Assembly (NCBI RefSeq): GCF_010994095.1
Contig: NZ_WJYO01000004.1
Coordinates: forward strand, 1-64,000
Length of the DNA: 64,000 nt
Reading direction: 5' to 3'
Source of the DNA: Mumia xiangluensis
Lineage (GTDB): Bacteria; Actinomycetota; Actinomycetes; Propionibacteriales; Nocardioidaceae
Position numbers and translations under genes: made by a program. Below are positions 44,805-53,921 of this stretch, one piece after another (the first letter of the stretch is position 1; each line of letters starts with the position of its first letter). The notes beneath the pieces are model-generated. The model saw only the letters and a program-made list of their open reading frames with translations. It was not told the origin of the DNA and searched no databases.

Positions 44805-46424
44805 ATGTCGGAGTCGGCGAACGACCGGGTCGGTGAGCTCGTCGACGGGCGCTACCGCTTGTTGGCGCTCGTCGGGCGAGGCGGCATGGCCGACGTCTAC
44901 CGGGCCCGTGACGAGGTGCTCGGACGCACGGTCGCGGTGAAGATGATGCGGGCCGAGGCCGGCGTCGAGTTCGACGACGCCCTGCGCCGCCACGAGATGG
45001 AGGCCAAGATCGGGGCCGGGGTGTCGCACCCCGGCGTCGTGATGGTCTTCGACGTGCAGCCGAGCGGGGACGACCCGCACCTCGTGATGGAGTTCGTGCC
45101 CGGCAAGACCCTGAGCCGCGTGCTCGTGGACGGTCCGCTGGAGCCGCGGGTGGTCGCCGACCTCGGCGCGCAGCTCGCCGACGCGCTCGCGGCGATCCAC
45201 GAGGCGGGGGTCGTCCACCGCGACATCAAGCCCTCCAACGCGATGCTCGTCGAGCAGGGCGACGGCTCGTACCAGGTGAAGCTCACCGACTTCGGCGTCT
45301 CCCGCTATCTCGAGGGGACCCGGCTCACGTCCCCCGACCTGCTCGTCGGCACGGCGCGCTACCTGAGCCCCGAGCAGGCCGTGCTGGACGAGGTCGGCCC
45401 GCGCGCCGACATCTACGCGTTGGGGCTTGTGCTGCTCGAGGCGCTCACCGGCGAGGAAGCCTTCCCGGGCAGCCGCGTCGAGACCCTGTCGGCGCGCCTC
45501 CACCGGCCTCCTCGCATCCCCGCCGACCTCGGGACCGGCTGGGCGCTCGCCCTCGGGGCGATGACGCGACGCGAGCCCGACGAACGCCCCGACGCCGCGG
45601 GCGCGGCGGCGGCGCTGCGGGCCGTGCGCGACGGGGGCGACGTCGCGGCGGCGCTGACGGCCGCAGGCGTCGCGGTCCCGGACCCGGAGGGCGACGCCAC
45701 GGTCGTCGGAGGCACGCCGGTCGAGGACGATCCCACCGTCGCGTCGCCGGTCGCCGCTGCGGGTGCCGTCGCTGCGGGGGCCGCTGCAGGCGTGCTCGGT
45801 GCCGATGCAGCACAGGCAGCGCAGGCCGGCGGCGAGGACACCGCGTCGGCAGCCGAGACCGTCGCAGCGGAGACCGTCGCAGCGGAGACCGTCGCCGCCG
45901 AGACACCCGCGTCCGAGACCGTCGCAGACGACGCTCTGGCCGCCACGCCTGGCGCCGGGACACCTGGCACCGACGACCCGACCGAGGGTGGCGTCGCGGC
46001 GGCCTCCTCCGAACCCTCCCCGTGGGCGAGGCGGGCGCCGTGGATCGTCGTGGCGCTGGTGACGCTGGCGGCCGTCGCCGCTGTGTGGCTCGTGCTCGCG
46101 AGCGTGGAGGACCCGACCGACCCGGTGGACACCCCCACGCCCACGGTCACGACCCCGACGGAGTCCGAGCCGACCACGGTGACGACGACGGACACGACCG
46201 AGCCGACGGACACGGCCACCACACCGACGACGGAGCCGACCACGGAGCCGACCACCGAGCCCACGACGGAGCCCACCACCGAGCCCACGACGGAGCCGAC
46301 CACCGAGCCCACGACCGAGCCGACGACTCCTCCCACGACGGCGACCACTCCTCCCACGACGGAGCCGACGGACGACGGGAACGCGCTGCCCCCGCCGACG
46401 GAGCCCACGGTCGCCGGTCCGTAG
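44805..46424 (+). CDS. membrane-anchored Ser/Thr protein kinase (PknB type, no PASTA domain)
   Basis: 539 residues. Kinase domain at about 15-275 with GRGGMADVYRA (glycine loop), VAVKMM (ATP Lys), HRDIKPSN (catalytic loop) and the DFG region TDFGVSRY. A disordered juxtamembrane region contains three AETVA-type repeats (45851-45900). One transmembrane helix (WIVVALVTLAAVAAVWLVLA) is followed by an outer stalk of TTEP repeats only. The ATG at 44805 is chosen because the domain begins right after it. It may sense wall state but lacks the usual sensor. Confidence 0.9.
   Translation: MSESANDRVGELVDGRYRLLALVGRGGMADVYRARDEVLGRTVAVKMMRAEAGVEFDDALRRHEMEAKIGAGVSHPGVVMVFDVQPSGDDPHLVMEFVPGKTLSRVLVDGPLEPRVVADLGAQLADALAAIHEAGVVHRDIKPSNAMLVEQGDGSYQVKLTDFGVSRYLEGTRLTSPDLLVGTARYLSPEQAVLDEVGPRADIYALGLVLLEALTGEEAFPGSRVETLSARLHRPPRIPADLGTGWALALGAMTRREPDERPDAAGAAAALRAVRDGGDVAAALTAAGVAVPDPEGDATVVGGTPVEDDPTVASPVAAAGAVAAGAAAGVLGADAAQAAQAGGEDTASAAETVAAETVAAETVAAETPASETVADDALAATPGAGTPGTDDPTEGGVAAASSEPSPWARRAPWIVVALVTLAAVAAVWLVLASVEDPTDPVDTPTPTVTTPTESEPTTVTTTDTTEPTDTATTPTTEPTTEPTTEPTTEPTTEPTTEPTTEPTTEPTTPPTTATTPPTTEPTDDGNALPPPTEPTVAGP
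46227..46335. repeat. 12-bp tandem repeat coding TTEP tetrads
   Basis: About eight units alternate CCGACCACGGAG-like and CCCACGACGGAG-like forms in the kinase gene. They encode a Thr-Glu-Pro stalk outside the membrane, possibly O-mannosylated as other Thr/Pro-rich actinobacterial stalks are. Confidence 0.85.
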
Positions 46425-46459
46425 GGGCCCCGCAGCGACAGGCCGGGTACCCTCGAAGG

Positions 46460-46726
46460 GTGAGTCCGTTCCTTCGCTACACCCTCGCCCGGCTCGGTTT
46501 CTTCCTCGTGGCGTTCGTCGTCGTCGGCCTGGTGTCGTCGATCTGGCTCGAGTGGAACTCGGTGACCGGTCTGTGGATCGCGCTCATCGCGCTGGCGATC
46601 TCCGCGGTCGCCTCGTTCATCCTGCTGGGCCGCATGCGCGACGAGGTGGCGATGTCGATGAAGGCACGCGCTGACAAGATGCACGCGCGGTACGAGGCCG
46701 CCCGCAGCGCCGAGGACGTGGACTGA
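46460..46726 (+). CDS. DUF4229 small membrane protein
   Basis: 88 residues with two transmembrane helices (LGFFLVAFVVVGLVSSIWL and LWIALIALAISAVASFILLG) and a charged helical tail rich in Lys, Arg and Glu. This matches the DUF4229 family of actinobacteria. Function unknown. The GTG is 6 nt after -10 TACCCT (46448-46453). Confidence 0.82.
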   Translation: MSPFLRYTLARLGFFLVAFVVVGLVSSIWLEWNSVTGLWIALIALAISAVASFILLGRMRDEVAMSMKARADKMHARYEAARSAEDVD

Positions 46727-46732
46727 CGCCTC

Positions 46733-47815
46733 GTGCCTCGCTCGACTCCGCAGCACCGTGCCTGGGTGGACGAAGCCGTGCGCCGGGTCGACGCCGACGC
46801 CAACCGGAGCGCTGACACCCACCTCCACGTGTTCCCTCTCCCGGGAGCCCCTGGGATCGAGCTGTACCTGAAGGACGAGTCCGTCCACCCGACCGGGTCG
46901 TTGAAGCACCGGCTCGCGCGCTCGCTGTTCCTGTACGCGCTGTGCAACGGCTGGATCGGACCCGGCACCACCATCGTCGAGGCGTCCAGCGGGTCGACCG
47001 CCGTCAGTGAGGCGTACTTCGCCCGCCTCATCGGCGTCCCGTTCGTCGCGGTCATGCCGCGCAGCACCAGTGCCGCCAAGATCCGGCTGATCGAGTGGTA
47101 CGGCGGCCGCTGCCACTTCGTCGACCGCGCTCCGGACGTGTACGCCGAGGCAGCGCGGCTGGCGGCCGACTGCGGCGGGCACTACATGGACCAGTTCACC
47201 TATGCCGAGCGTGCGACGGACTGGCGCGGCAACAACAACATCGCGGAGTCCGTGTTCGCCCAGCTGGCCAAGGAGCGGCACCCCGTCCCGACGTGGATCG
47301 TCGTCAGCGCGGGCACCGGGGGAACGTCGGCGACGATCGGACGCTACGTCCGCTACCAGCGCCACGCGACCCAGGTGATGGTCGCCGACCCCGAGAACTC
47401 GGCCTTCCTCGACGGCTGGGACCTGGACACGTCCGACTACACGACCGGCCAGCCGTCACGCATCGAGGGCATCGGTCGTCCGCGCGTCGAGCCGTCGTTC
47501 GTCGGCGGCGTCATCGACGACATGCTCCGGGTCCCGGACGCGGCGTCGGTCGCGGCGATGCGCTGGTGCACCCGCAGGCTGGGGCGCAGCGTGGGCCCGT
47601 CGACCGGCACGAACCTCTGGGGTGCCCTGACCGTGATCGAGCGGATGCGCGCAGCCGGTCAGGACGGCAGCGTCGTCACGCTGCTGTGCGACTCCGGTGA
47701 CCGCTACGCGACGACCTACTACGACGACGAGTGGCTCGAGCTCCACGGCCTCGGCCTCGCGCCGTACGAGGCTGTGCTGGCCGAGTACGAGGACACCGGC
47801 CGCTTCACCGGCTGA
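46733..47815 (+). CDS. PLP-dependent cysteine synthase-family protein (Cds1-like)
   Basis: 360 residues, PLP fold type II. The PLP Lys is in [14 protein letters not shown] and the phosphate loop in [26 protein letters not shown] is the substrate loop. The best match by motif is the L-cysteine desulfhydrase Cds1 (Rv3684) group, which breaks cysteine to sulfide, pyruvate and ammonia. Cystathionine synthase activity cannot be excluded. GTG start. The stop overlaps the convergent glpD gene by 11 nt. Confidence 0.85.
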   Translation: MPRSTPQHRAWVDEAVRRVDADANRSADTHLHVFPLPGAPGIELYLKDESVHPTGSLKHRLARSLFLYALCNGWIGPGTTIVEASSGSTAVSEAYFARLIGVPFVAVMPRSTSAAKIRLIEWYGGRCHFVDRAPDVYAEAARLAADCGGHYMDQFTYAERATDWRGNNNIAESVFAQLAKERHPVPTWIVVSAGTGGTSATIGRYVRYQRHATQVMVADPENSAFLDGWDLDTSDYTTGQPSRIEGIGRPRVEPSFVGGVIDDMLRVPDAASVAAMRWCTRRLGRSVGPSTGTNLWGALTVIERMRAAGQDGSVVTLLCDSGDRYATTYYDDEWLELHGLGLAPYEAVLAEYEDTGRFTG

Positions 47816-49334
47816 GGGCGGCCTCGGCGTACGGCACGGCGAGCTCGCGGTCGGCGGCGACCAGCCCGGTGCGCGTACGGCGGTCGAGCAGGTCGTCGAC
47901 GTCGAGCGCGCCCTCGTGGCGCACGGCGAAGCGCAGCTCGGCGGGCACGGTCGGCACGTGGGGTGCGATCGGCTGGAGCATCGCGGGATCTCCGGCGGCC
48001 TCGGCGACGACGTCGGTGGCCTCGGTGCCGTACCGGGCGACGAGCCTCGGGGGTGCGGCGACCGCACCGAGCGATGCCCGGCTCGCGGCGCCGACCAGCG
48101 GCAGGGACGCCGTACGGCACGGGCCTGCGTCGAGCCCGGCCGCGGCCAGGGCCGCGTCGACGGCGTCCTCGGCCATGCGCCGGTAGGTGGTCAGCTTGCC
48201 GCCGACCACGCTGACCAGACCGTCGTCACCGGTGAGCACGACGTGCTTGCGGGACAGGTCGGACGTCTCGCCCTCGCCGGCGTCCAGCAGCGGACGCAGA
48301 CCCGAGAACGTGCCGATCACGTCGTCGCGGGTGAGGGGTCGTTGCAGCGAGAGCGACACCGTCTCGAGGAGGAACGTGATCTCGTCCTCGCTCGCTGTCG
48401 GGACGTCCGGGATCTCGCCGCTCACCTCCTCGTCGGTGAGGCCGACGTAGACGCGGCCGTCTCCGGCCGGGAGGACCAGGAGGAAGCGTGACGAGGTCCC
48501 GGGGACAGGCAGGTTGAGCGCCCCGGTCAGTCCTCCGAGGGTCTCGTCACGCAGTACGAGGTGGGTGCCGCGGCTCGGGCGCATGGTGATGCCGTCGGCG
48601 ACCGTGCCGGCCCACACCCCGGCGGCGTTCACGACGGCGCGGGCGTCCAGCTGGAAGGTGGAGCCGGTGAGCTCGTCGCGCAGCACGGCGCCGGACCCGG
48701 TGACGTCGACGGCCGTCGTCCGGGTCAGGATCCGTGCGCCGAGCGACGCCGCCGTACGCGCGAGCGCCACGACGAGACGGACGTCGTCGACGAGCTGTCC
48801 GTCCCAGAACACGAGGCCGCCGCGGAGCCCGTCGGCGCGCACGGCGGGGGCGTAGCGGCGGACCTCCATGCCGGAGATGCGCCGGGACCGCGGCAGGATC
48901 GTGCCCGGGGTGCCGGCCGCTCGCCGCAGCGTGTCGCCGGCGAGGTGCCCGACGCGGATCAGTGCTGCCGTCCTCGCGGAGACCGACTCGGTCAGCGGGA
49001 AGACGTTGGGAAGGGCCCTGACCAGGTGCGGGGCCGTGCGCTCGATGAGGATGCCGCGCTCGCGTGCGCTCTCGTAGGCGACACCGACGTCGCCGGTCGC
49101 GAGGTAGCGGAGCCCTCCGTGGACGAGCTTGGAGCTCCACCGGCTCGTCCCGAAGGCCAGGTCGTGCTTGTCGACGAGCACGACGGACAGCCCGCGAGCC
49201 GCCGCGTCGAGCGCGACACCCGTGCCGGTGACGCCACCTCCGACGACGAGCACGTCGACGACGCCGCCGGAGGCGAGGGTGTCGAGGTCGCGCGCGCGGC
49301 GAGCGGCGTTGAGGGACGAGGAGGGTGCGGGCAT
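47805..49334 (-). CDS. glpD: glycerol-3-phosphate dehydrogenase (FAD, GlpD)
   Basis: 509 residues. Oxidises glycerol-3-phosphate to dihydroxyacetone phosphate and passes electrons to menaquinone. FAD motif [18 protein letters not shown] is near the N-terminus. [18 protein letters not shown] is the GlpD signature, and the C-terminal domain is of the DAO_C type. It follows the TetR gene by 4 nt on the same strand, so the pair is probably one transcript divergent from the AGPS-like gene. Confidence 0.95.
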   Translation of the reverse strand: MPAPSSSLNAARRARDLDTLASGGVVDVLVVGGGVTGTGVALDAAARGLSVVLVDKHDLAFGTSRWSSKLVHGGLRYLATGDVGVAYESARERGILIERTAPHLVRALPNVFPLTESVSARTAALIRVGHLAGDTLRRAAGTPGTILPRSRRISGMEVRRYAPAVRADGLRGGLVFWDGQLVDDVRLVVALARTAASLGARILTRTTAVDVTGSGAVLRDELTGSTFQLDARAVVNAAGVWAGTVADGITMRPSRGTHLVLRDETLGGLTGALNLPVPGTSSRFLLVLPAGDGRVYVGLTDEEVSGEIPDVPTASEDEITFLLETVSLSLQRPLTRDDVIGTFSGLRPLLDAGEGETSDLSRKHVVLTGDDGLVSVVGGKLTTYRRMAEDAVDAALAAAGLDAGPCRTASLPLVGAASRASLGAVAAPPRLVARYGTEATDVVAEAAGDPAMLQPIAPHVPTVPAELRFAVRHEGALDVDDLLDRRTRTGLVAADRELAVPYAEAALSR

Positions 49335-49338
49335 CGCG

Positions 49339-50001
49339 TCAGTCCTGGGGGGCTTCGGGGGCGAGGTAGCGGTCGAGGGCTTCGGCCAGCTGGCCGTCGA
49401 GCTCGTCGAGGGTCGGTCCGGGAGTGTCGGTCGAGCCCGTCAGCATCGGGGCGGTGATGGTGAACGACCACGCGAGCAGGAGGACCGTACGCGCCTGGAG
49501 CGCGACGTCGAGCGGGCGGATCGAGCCGTCGGCGTGTCCCTCGCGGATGCCGTTCTCGAGGACCTGGATCACGTGCGTGCTGGTGCGGCCCATCCGCTGG
49601 AAGACGTAGGGGACGAGGAACTCCGGGTCGGACTCGACGACCGCCTTCTGGACCGGGTGGACGCGGATCATGGCCGCGGTGCGGACGACGGCGTCCACGA
49701 GCCGGTCGCGGCCGACTGCGATCTCCTCGCGGTTCGCCTCGGCGATGACGGCGACCCACTCGCGGGTGAGCAGCGCGGCGACGACGGAGCGTACGTTCTC
49801 CCACCGCCGGTAGAGCGTCGCGCGGGCCACGCCCGCGCGGGCCGCGATGTCGGCCATCGTGAGGCGGTCGAGGCCGTGCTCGACCAGTCCGTCGGCGGCG
49901 GCGTCGAGGATGTGGTCCTCGGGGATGGCGTTGCCGGCGTCGGCCGGCCGGGCGCGGAGCCGCTGGAGCTCGGAACCCCCACCATTGAAACGTTTGGGCA
50001 T
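49339..50001 (-). CDS. TetR-family regulator of the glycerolipid cluster
   Basis: 220 residues. HTH region MADIAARAGVARATLYRRW, then a helical ligand domain. The ATG at 50001 is chosen since the HTH sits about 45 residues in, as is usual. A basic start (MPKRFNGGGSELQRLRARP) precedes it. It is cotranscribed with glpD and divergent from the AGPS-like flavoprotein, so it likely controls both through the 49-bp gap, which holds a GTGT-N8-ACAC element. Confidence 0.9.
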   Translation of the reverse strand: MPKRFNGGGSELQRLRARPADAGNAIPEDHILDAAADGLVEHGLDRLTMADIAARAGVARATLYRRWENVRSVVAALLTREWVAVIAEANREEIAVGRDRLVDAVVRTAAMIRVHPVQKAVVESDPEFLVPYVFQRMGRTSTHVIQVLENGIREGHADGSIRPLDVALQARTVLLLAWSFTITAPMLTGSTDTPGPTLDELDGQLAEALDRYLAPEAPQD

Positions 50002-50004
50002 GAT

Positions 50005-50020
50005 GTGTTCAACTGTACAC
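50005..50020. promoter_or_regulatory. possible TetR operator, GTGT-N8-ACAC
   Basis: In the 49-bp divergent gap between the TetR and AGPS-like genes, GTGT (50005-50008) and ACAC (50017-50020) form a 16-bp dyad. A minus-strand -10-like TACAGT overlaps it. It is the only dyad I see in the gap, so a TetR site is a reasonable guess. Confidence 0.4.
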
Positions 50021-50050
50021 GACAACGCAGGTGAAGAACGGAGAGTCGAC

Positions 50051-51655
50051 ATGTCGGAGACGGACGTCCCGGTGGTGGACTTCGCGCCGGACCGGTGGGG
50101 CAACCCGGAGCACGCCATCACGCTCCCCGCCGCGACGCAGGCCGCGCTCGACGCGCTCGGCATCCGACCGGGGCAGGCGCCCGTCGCCCCGCAGGACGTC
50201 GCACTCGCCGACGTCGCCGTGCCCGACGAGGCCCGTACGGCGCTGGCCGCCGCGGTCGGCGCCGAGCACGTCAGCGACGCCGCCGTCGACCGCCTCCGGC
50301 ACACCCGCGGATGGTCGACGCCCGACATCCTCAAGCTGCGGGCCGGCGACGCGAGCGACGCGCCCGACCTCGTCGTACGCCCTCGCACGCACGACGAGGT
50401 CGTCGCGGTCCTGCAGCTGTGCTCCGACGCGCGCGTCGCCGTCGTCCCGTACGCGGGCGGCACCTCGGTCGTCGGCGGTCTCGCACCGGAGCGCGACGGC
50501 TTCCGGGGGGTGGTCGCGCTCGACGTCGGCCGTCTCGACGCGCTGGTCGCGCTCGACGAGGTGTCGCGTACGGCGACGCTGGAGGCGGGGATGCGCGGTC
50601 CTCGCGCCGAGGAGCTGCTGAATGCCGAGGGCTTCACGCTCGGGCACTTCCCGCAGTCGTACGAGGGCGCCTCGATCGGCGGGTACGCTGCCGCGCGCTC
50701 GGCCGGTCAGTCCTCGGCCGGCTACGGGCGCTTCGACGACATGGTCGTCGGCCTGGTCCTCGCGACCCCGCGGGGCACGCTCGAGATCGGGACGGCCCCG
50801 AAGTCCGCCGCCGGCCCTGACCTGCGCCAGCTCGTCCTCGGCTCGGAGGGGGTGCTCGGGGTGATCACGTCGGTCACCGTCCGGGTGCGGCCGGTGCCGA
50901 CCGCCCGCGTCTTCGAGGGGTGGCGGTTCCCCTCGTTCGAGGCCGGGGAGGAGGCCCTCCGACGGCTCGTCCAGGACGGCCCGCTGCCGACGGTCCTGCG
51001 CCTGTCCGACGAGGCCGAGACCGCGATCAACCTGTCCGACCCGTCCGGCGGGCCCACCGGCGAGGCGTCGGGCTGCCTGGCCATCGTCGGCTACGAGGGC
51101 GGCACCGACGAGGTCGAGTCGCGGCGTGCGGCGGCGACGGCAGTCCTCGAGGAGTGCGGCGGCGTCTCCGCCGGGACCGAGGCGGGGGAGAAGTGGCGGA
51201 CCGGCCGGTTCCACGGGCCGTACCTGCGCGACCCGCTGCTCGACGCCGGCGCCTTCGTCGAGACGCTGGAGACCGTCACCTGGTGGTCGAACGTCAGTCG
51301 TCTCAAGACCGCCGTGACCGAGGCGATCCAGACCGCGCTCGGGACGCAGGGCACTCCCGCGATCGTGCTCTGCCACATCTCGCACGTGTACGAGACGGGA
51401 GCGTCGCTCTACTTCACGGTCGCGTGCGCGCAGGGCGAGGACGCCCTCGCGCAGTGGGCCGTCGCGAAGGCGGCCGCCAACGCCGCGATTCGCACCGCGG
51501 GCGCCGCGATCTCCCACCACCACGGCGTCGGCACGGACCATCGTGACACCTACGAGGAGGAGATCGGGCCGCTCGGTGTGGATATCCTGCGCGCTGTGAA
51601 GGCGACGCTCGATCCTGCCGGTGTGCTCAACCCCGGCGTCCTGGTGGCGCGGTGA
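50051..51655 (+). CDS. FAD-binding oxidase, alkyldihydroxyacetonephosphate-synthase-like
   Basis: 534 residues, vanillyl-alcohol-oxidase fold. The FAD-binding loop is VVPYAGGTSVVGG and SYEGASIGGYAAARSAGQSS follows. The C-terminus reads SHHHGVGTDHRDTYEEEIG, very like the SHHHGVGK region of alkyl-DHAP synthase (AGPS), whose His cluster is catalytic. It may make an ether bond on DHAP or be a mere 2-hydroxyacid oxidase. The GlpD and lipid-kinase neighbours favour a glycerolipid role. ATG 50051 has GGAGA upstream. GTGA overlap with the kinase. Confidence 0.82.
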   Translation: MSETDVPVVDFAPDRWGNPEHAITLPAATQAALDALGIRPGQAPVAPQDVALADVAVPDEARTALAAAVGAEHVSDAAVDRLRHTRGWSTPDILKLRAGDASDAPDLVVRPRTHDEVVAVLQLCSDARVAVVPYAGGTSVVGGLAPERDGFRGVVALDVGRLDALVALDEVSRTATLEAGMRGPRAEELLNAEGFTLGHFPQSYEGASIGGYAAARSAGQSSAGYGRFDDMVVGLVLATPRGTLEIGTAPKSAAGPDLRQLVLGSEGVLGVITSVTVRVRPVPTARVFEGWRFPSFEAGEEALRRLVQDGPLPTVLRLSDEAETAINLSDPSGGPTGEASGCLAIVGYEGGTDEVESRRAAATAVLEECGGVSAGTEAGEKWRTGRFHGPYLRDPLLDAGAFVETLETVTWWSNVSRLKTAVTEAIQTALGTQGTPAIVLCHISHVYETGASLYFTVACAQGEDALAQWAVAKAAANAAIRTAGAAISHHHGVGTDHRDTYEEEIGPLGVDILRAVKATLDPAGVLNPGVLVAR

Positions 51656-52536
51656 CCACGGCTGCGTTCACCGCGCTGGTGAACCCGATCTCCGGGCAGC
51701 GCCACGCCCCGCAGACCTGGGCGGCGGTGTCCGCGCGGCTGCGCGACGCCGGCGCCGACGTGGAGACCGTGGTCACCGAGAGCGCGGAGCACGCTGCCAG
51801 GGCCGCCGCCGAGCTGGCGCGGGCCGGACGGATCGTGGTCGCGGTCGGCGGCGACGGGATGGTCCGCGACGTCGCCGGCGGTGTCGTGGCCGGCGGCGGG
51901 ACGATGGCGATCGTGCCCGGTGGCCGCGGCAACGACTTCGCCCACAAGGTCGGGATCCCCGACGACCCCGACGGGGTGGCCGGCGTCCTGCTCGGGGGAC
52001 ACGTCCGCGCTGTCGACGTGATGGACGCGAACGGGGTCGTCATCCCGGGCAACGTGTACGTGGGAGTGGACTCGCGGGCGACGCAGCTGATCAACCGGAT
52101 GCGCCGCCTCCCACCGGTGTTCGTCTACCGCGCGGCGGGCCCGCTCGCGATGATCACGTGGCGCGCGCCCACGTTCACCCTGACGACCGACCACGGCACC
52201 CGTACCGTGCGTGCGCACAGCGTCATCGCCGCCAACTCCGGCGGGTACGGCCACGGGCTCAAGATCGTCCCGTCGGCGGAGGTCGACGACGGTCTGATCG
52301 ACGTGCTGATCGCCCGCACGGACGGACTCGGCCGCCGCAACATGGCGGCGTACATGAAGGAGGCCAAGACCGGCCGCCACGTCGAGCGCGACGCGGTCGA
52401 GGTCCTTCGTACGACCAGCGTGACGATCGCGACCGACCGACCGGTCCCGCTGGGTCTCGACGGCGACGAGATCGGGTCCCTCCCGGTCACGGTGCGGCTG
52501 CTCCCGAAGGCGTTGCGGCTCGTCGTACCCGCCTGA
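51652..52536 (+). CDS. diacylglycerol kinase-family lipid kinase
   Basis: 294 residues. DAGK catalytic domain opening with ALVNPISGQRHAPQTW. The nucleotide loop reads VAVGGDGMVRDVAGG where GGDGT..EV is usual, and IVPGGRGNDFAHKVG replaces the common GTGNDFA. The C-terminal half carries GLDGDEIGSLPV. The overall fold is kept, so activity is likely but altered specificity is possible. It is translationally coupled to the AGPS-like gene, hinting that both act on one lipid. Confidence 0.88.
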   Translation: MTTAAFTALVNPISGQRHAPQTWAAVSARLRDAGADVETVVTESAEHAARAAAELARAGRIVVAVGGDGMVRDVAGGVVAGGGTMAIVPGGRGNDFAHKVGIPDDPDGVAGVLLGGHVRAVDVMDANGVVIPGNVYVGVDSRATQLINRMRRLPPVFVYRAAGPLAMITWRAPTFTLTTDHGTRTVRAHSVIAANSGGYGHGLKIVPSAEVDDGLIDVLIARTDGLGRRNMAAYMKEAKTGRHVERDAVEVLRTTSVTIATDRPVPLGLDGDEIGSLPVTVRLLPKALRLVVPA

Positions 52537-52555
52537 TCGGGCGACACTGGTCGCC

Positions 52556-53173
52556 ATGCGGTCCTCACACGGGCTCGACCGGCTCCTCGCGTTCAGCGAC
52601 GCCGTCGTCGCGATCGCGCTGACGCTCCTCGTCCTGCCGCTGGTCGAGATCGTCACCGACACCGAAGGGGCGTCGAGCGTCGCGGAGCTCGTGCGCGACC
52701 ACGACGACGCGTTCGTCGGCTTCGCGATCAGCTTCGTCGTGATCTGGGTGCTCTGGCGCGACCACCACGCGCTGATGGAACACTTCGCGACGTACGACCG
52801 CGTGCTCGTCGCGACGCACTTCGTGTGGCTGCTGACGATCGTGCTGCTGCCCTTCACCACCCAGCTGATCGCCGCTCGGGAGGACCTCGAGGGGGCCGTC
52901 GCGACCTACGTGCTGTCGCTGCTCGTCGCCGTCCTCGCCCTGGTGACCACCGGCTGGTGGGGGCGTGGCCATCCGGAGCTGCTCGTCGACAGCGACGCCG
53001 ACGGCGCGTGGAGGCGGTCGGCGCCGTCCGGCGTGGTCACGGTCGTCCTGCTGGTCGTCGTGCTCGTCGTCGTGCTGCTCTTCCCCGACCTCGGTGCCTA
53101 CCCGTTGCTGATCCTCCTGCTCCAGGCACCGATCGAACGCGTACGCGCGTCGCGCCGGCGGGCGGCCGCCTGA
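52556..53173 (+). CDS. TMEM175-family potassium channel
   Basis: 205 residues. The hallmark FSD motif sits in LLAFSDAVVAIALTLLVLPL at the first helix. Five further helices follow (about six in total), matching one TMEM175 (formerly DUF1211) repeat, which assembles as a tetramer to conduct potassium. A -10-like GACACT lies 7 nt before the ATG. It is convergent with the dienelactone hydrolase gene, 9 nt apart. Confidence 0.88.
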   Translation: MRSSHGLDRLLAFSDAVVAIALTLLVLPLVEIVTDTEGASSVAELVRDHDDAFVGFAISFVVIWVLWRDHHALMEHFATYDRVLVATHFVWLLTIVLLPFTTQLIAAREDLEGAVATYVLSLLVAVLALVTTGWWGRGHPELLVDSDADGAWRRSAPSGVVTVVLLVVVLVVVLLFPDLGAYPLLILLLQAPIERVRASRRRAAA

Positions 53174-53182
53174 CGGTCCCCG

Positions 53183-53905
53183 TCAGCGCAGGTGCTTGTC
53201 GAAGAACGCGCCGATCCGCTCCCACGCCTGCCCGGCGGCGTCGGGGTCGGGACCGATGCCCGCGACGCGCGTGATCGGGCGAAGGATCCGAGGTCCGTCC
53301 TCCTCCTCGTTGAGGAAGGAGTGCCCCGCGCCGGCGTAGACGGTGACGTCGTGGTCGACGTCGGCCCGAGCCAGCGCCGCCTCCAGCCGCTCGGCCCCGC
53401 GGCGGACCACGCGGTCCTCGCTGCCGTACGACGCGACGACCGGGCACGAGCCCACGACCGCGTCGTCGAGGCCCTTCGGGATCACCCCGTAGTTGACGGC
53501 GGCGGCATCGAAGTCGCCGTGCCCGGCGACGAGGATGGCGAACCCGCCGCCGAGGCAGAAGCCGATGACACCCACCTTGCCGTTGGTGATCTCCCGCTCG
53601 ATCAGCCACCGGCGTGCGGCGTCGATGTCGGCGAAGGCGCGGCCCTTGCCGGACGCGAAGGCGCGCGTGGTCGCGACGAGGCACCGCCGTGCTCCGCCGT
53701 CGCTGTACAGATCGACAGCCAGCGTCGCGTACCCCATCTCGGCGAGGCGGTCCGCGTGACGGCGCATCGTCGGCACGAGGCCGAACGCCTCGTGGACGAG
53801 CACCACCCCCGGCCAGGGGCCGGGGGTGGACGGCTCGGCCAGGTAGCCGCGCAGGGTCCGGGACGTGTCGCGAGCGCCGCTGCGGCTCAGGTCGACCTCA
53901 GGCAT
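53183..53905 (-). CDS. dienelactone hydrolase family protein
   Basis: 240 residues, alpha/beta hydrolase. Nucleophile Cys in GVIGFCLGGGFAIL, Asp in YGSEDRVV, and His in YAGAGHSFLNEE make the DLH triad. It hydrolyses lactones or related esters in the cytoplasm. The natural substrate is not evident. The ATG is 6 nt after minus-strand -10 TAACGT (53912-53917). Confidence 0.9.
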   Translation of the reverse strand: MPEVDLSRSGARDTSRTLRGYLAEPSTPGPWPGVVLVHEAFGLVPTMRRHADRLAEMGYATLAVDLYSDGGARRCLVATTRAFASGKGRAFADIDAARRWLIEREITNGKVGVIGFCLGGGFAILVAGHGDFDAAAVNYGVIPKGLDDAVVGSCPVVASYGSEDRVVRRGAERLEAALARADVDHDVTVYAGAGHSFLNEEEDGPRILRPITRVAGIGPDPDAAGQAWERIGAFFDKHLR

Positions 53906-53921
53906 GGCGTCACGTTAGGGC

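Noticed and set aside
46203-46340. TTEP and DPTPT repeat tracts (also 30661-30787) as CRISPR or satellite DNA
   Set aside because: Both are in-frame coding repeats inside long genes with intact reading frames and known protein roles as stalks.
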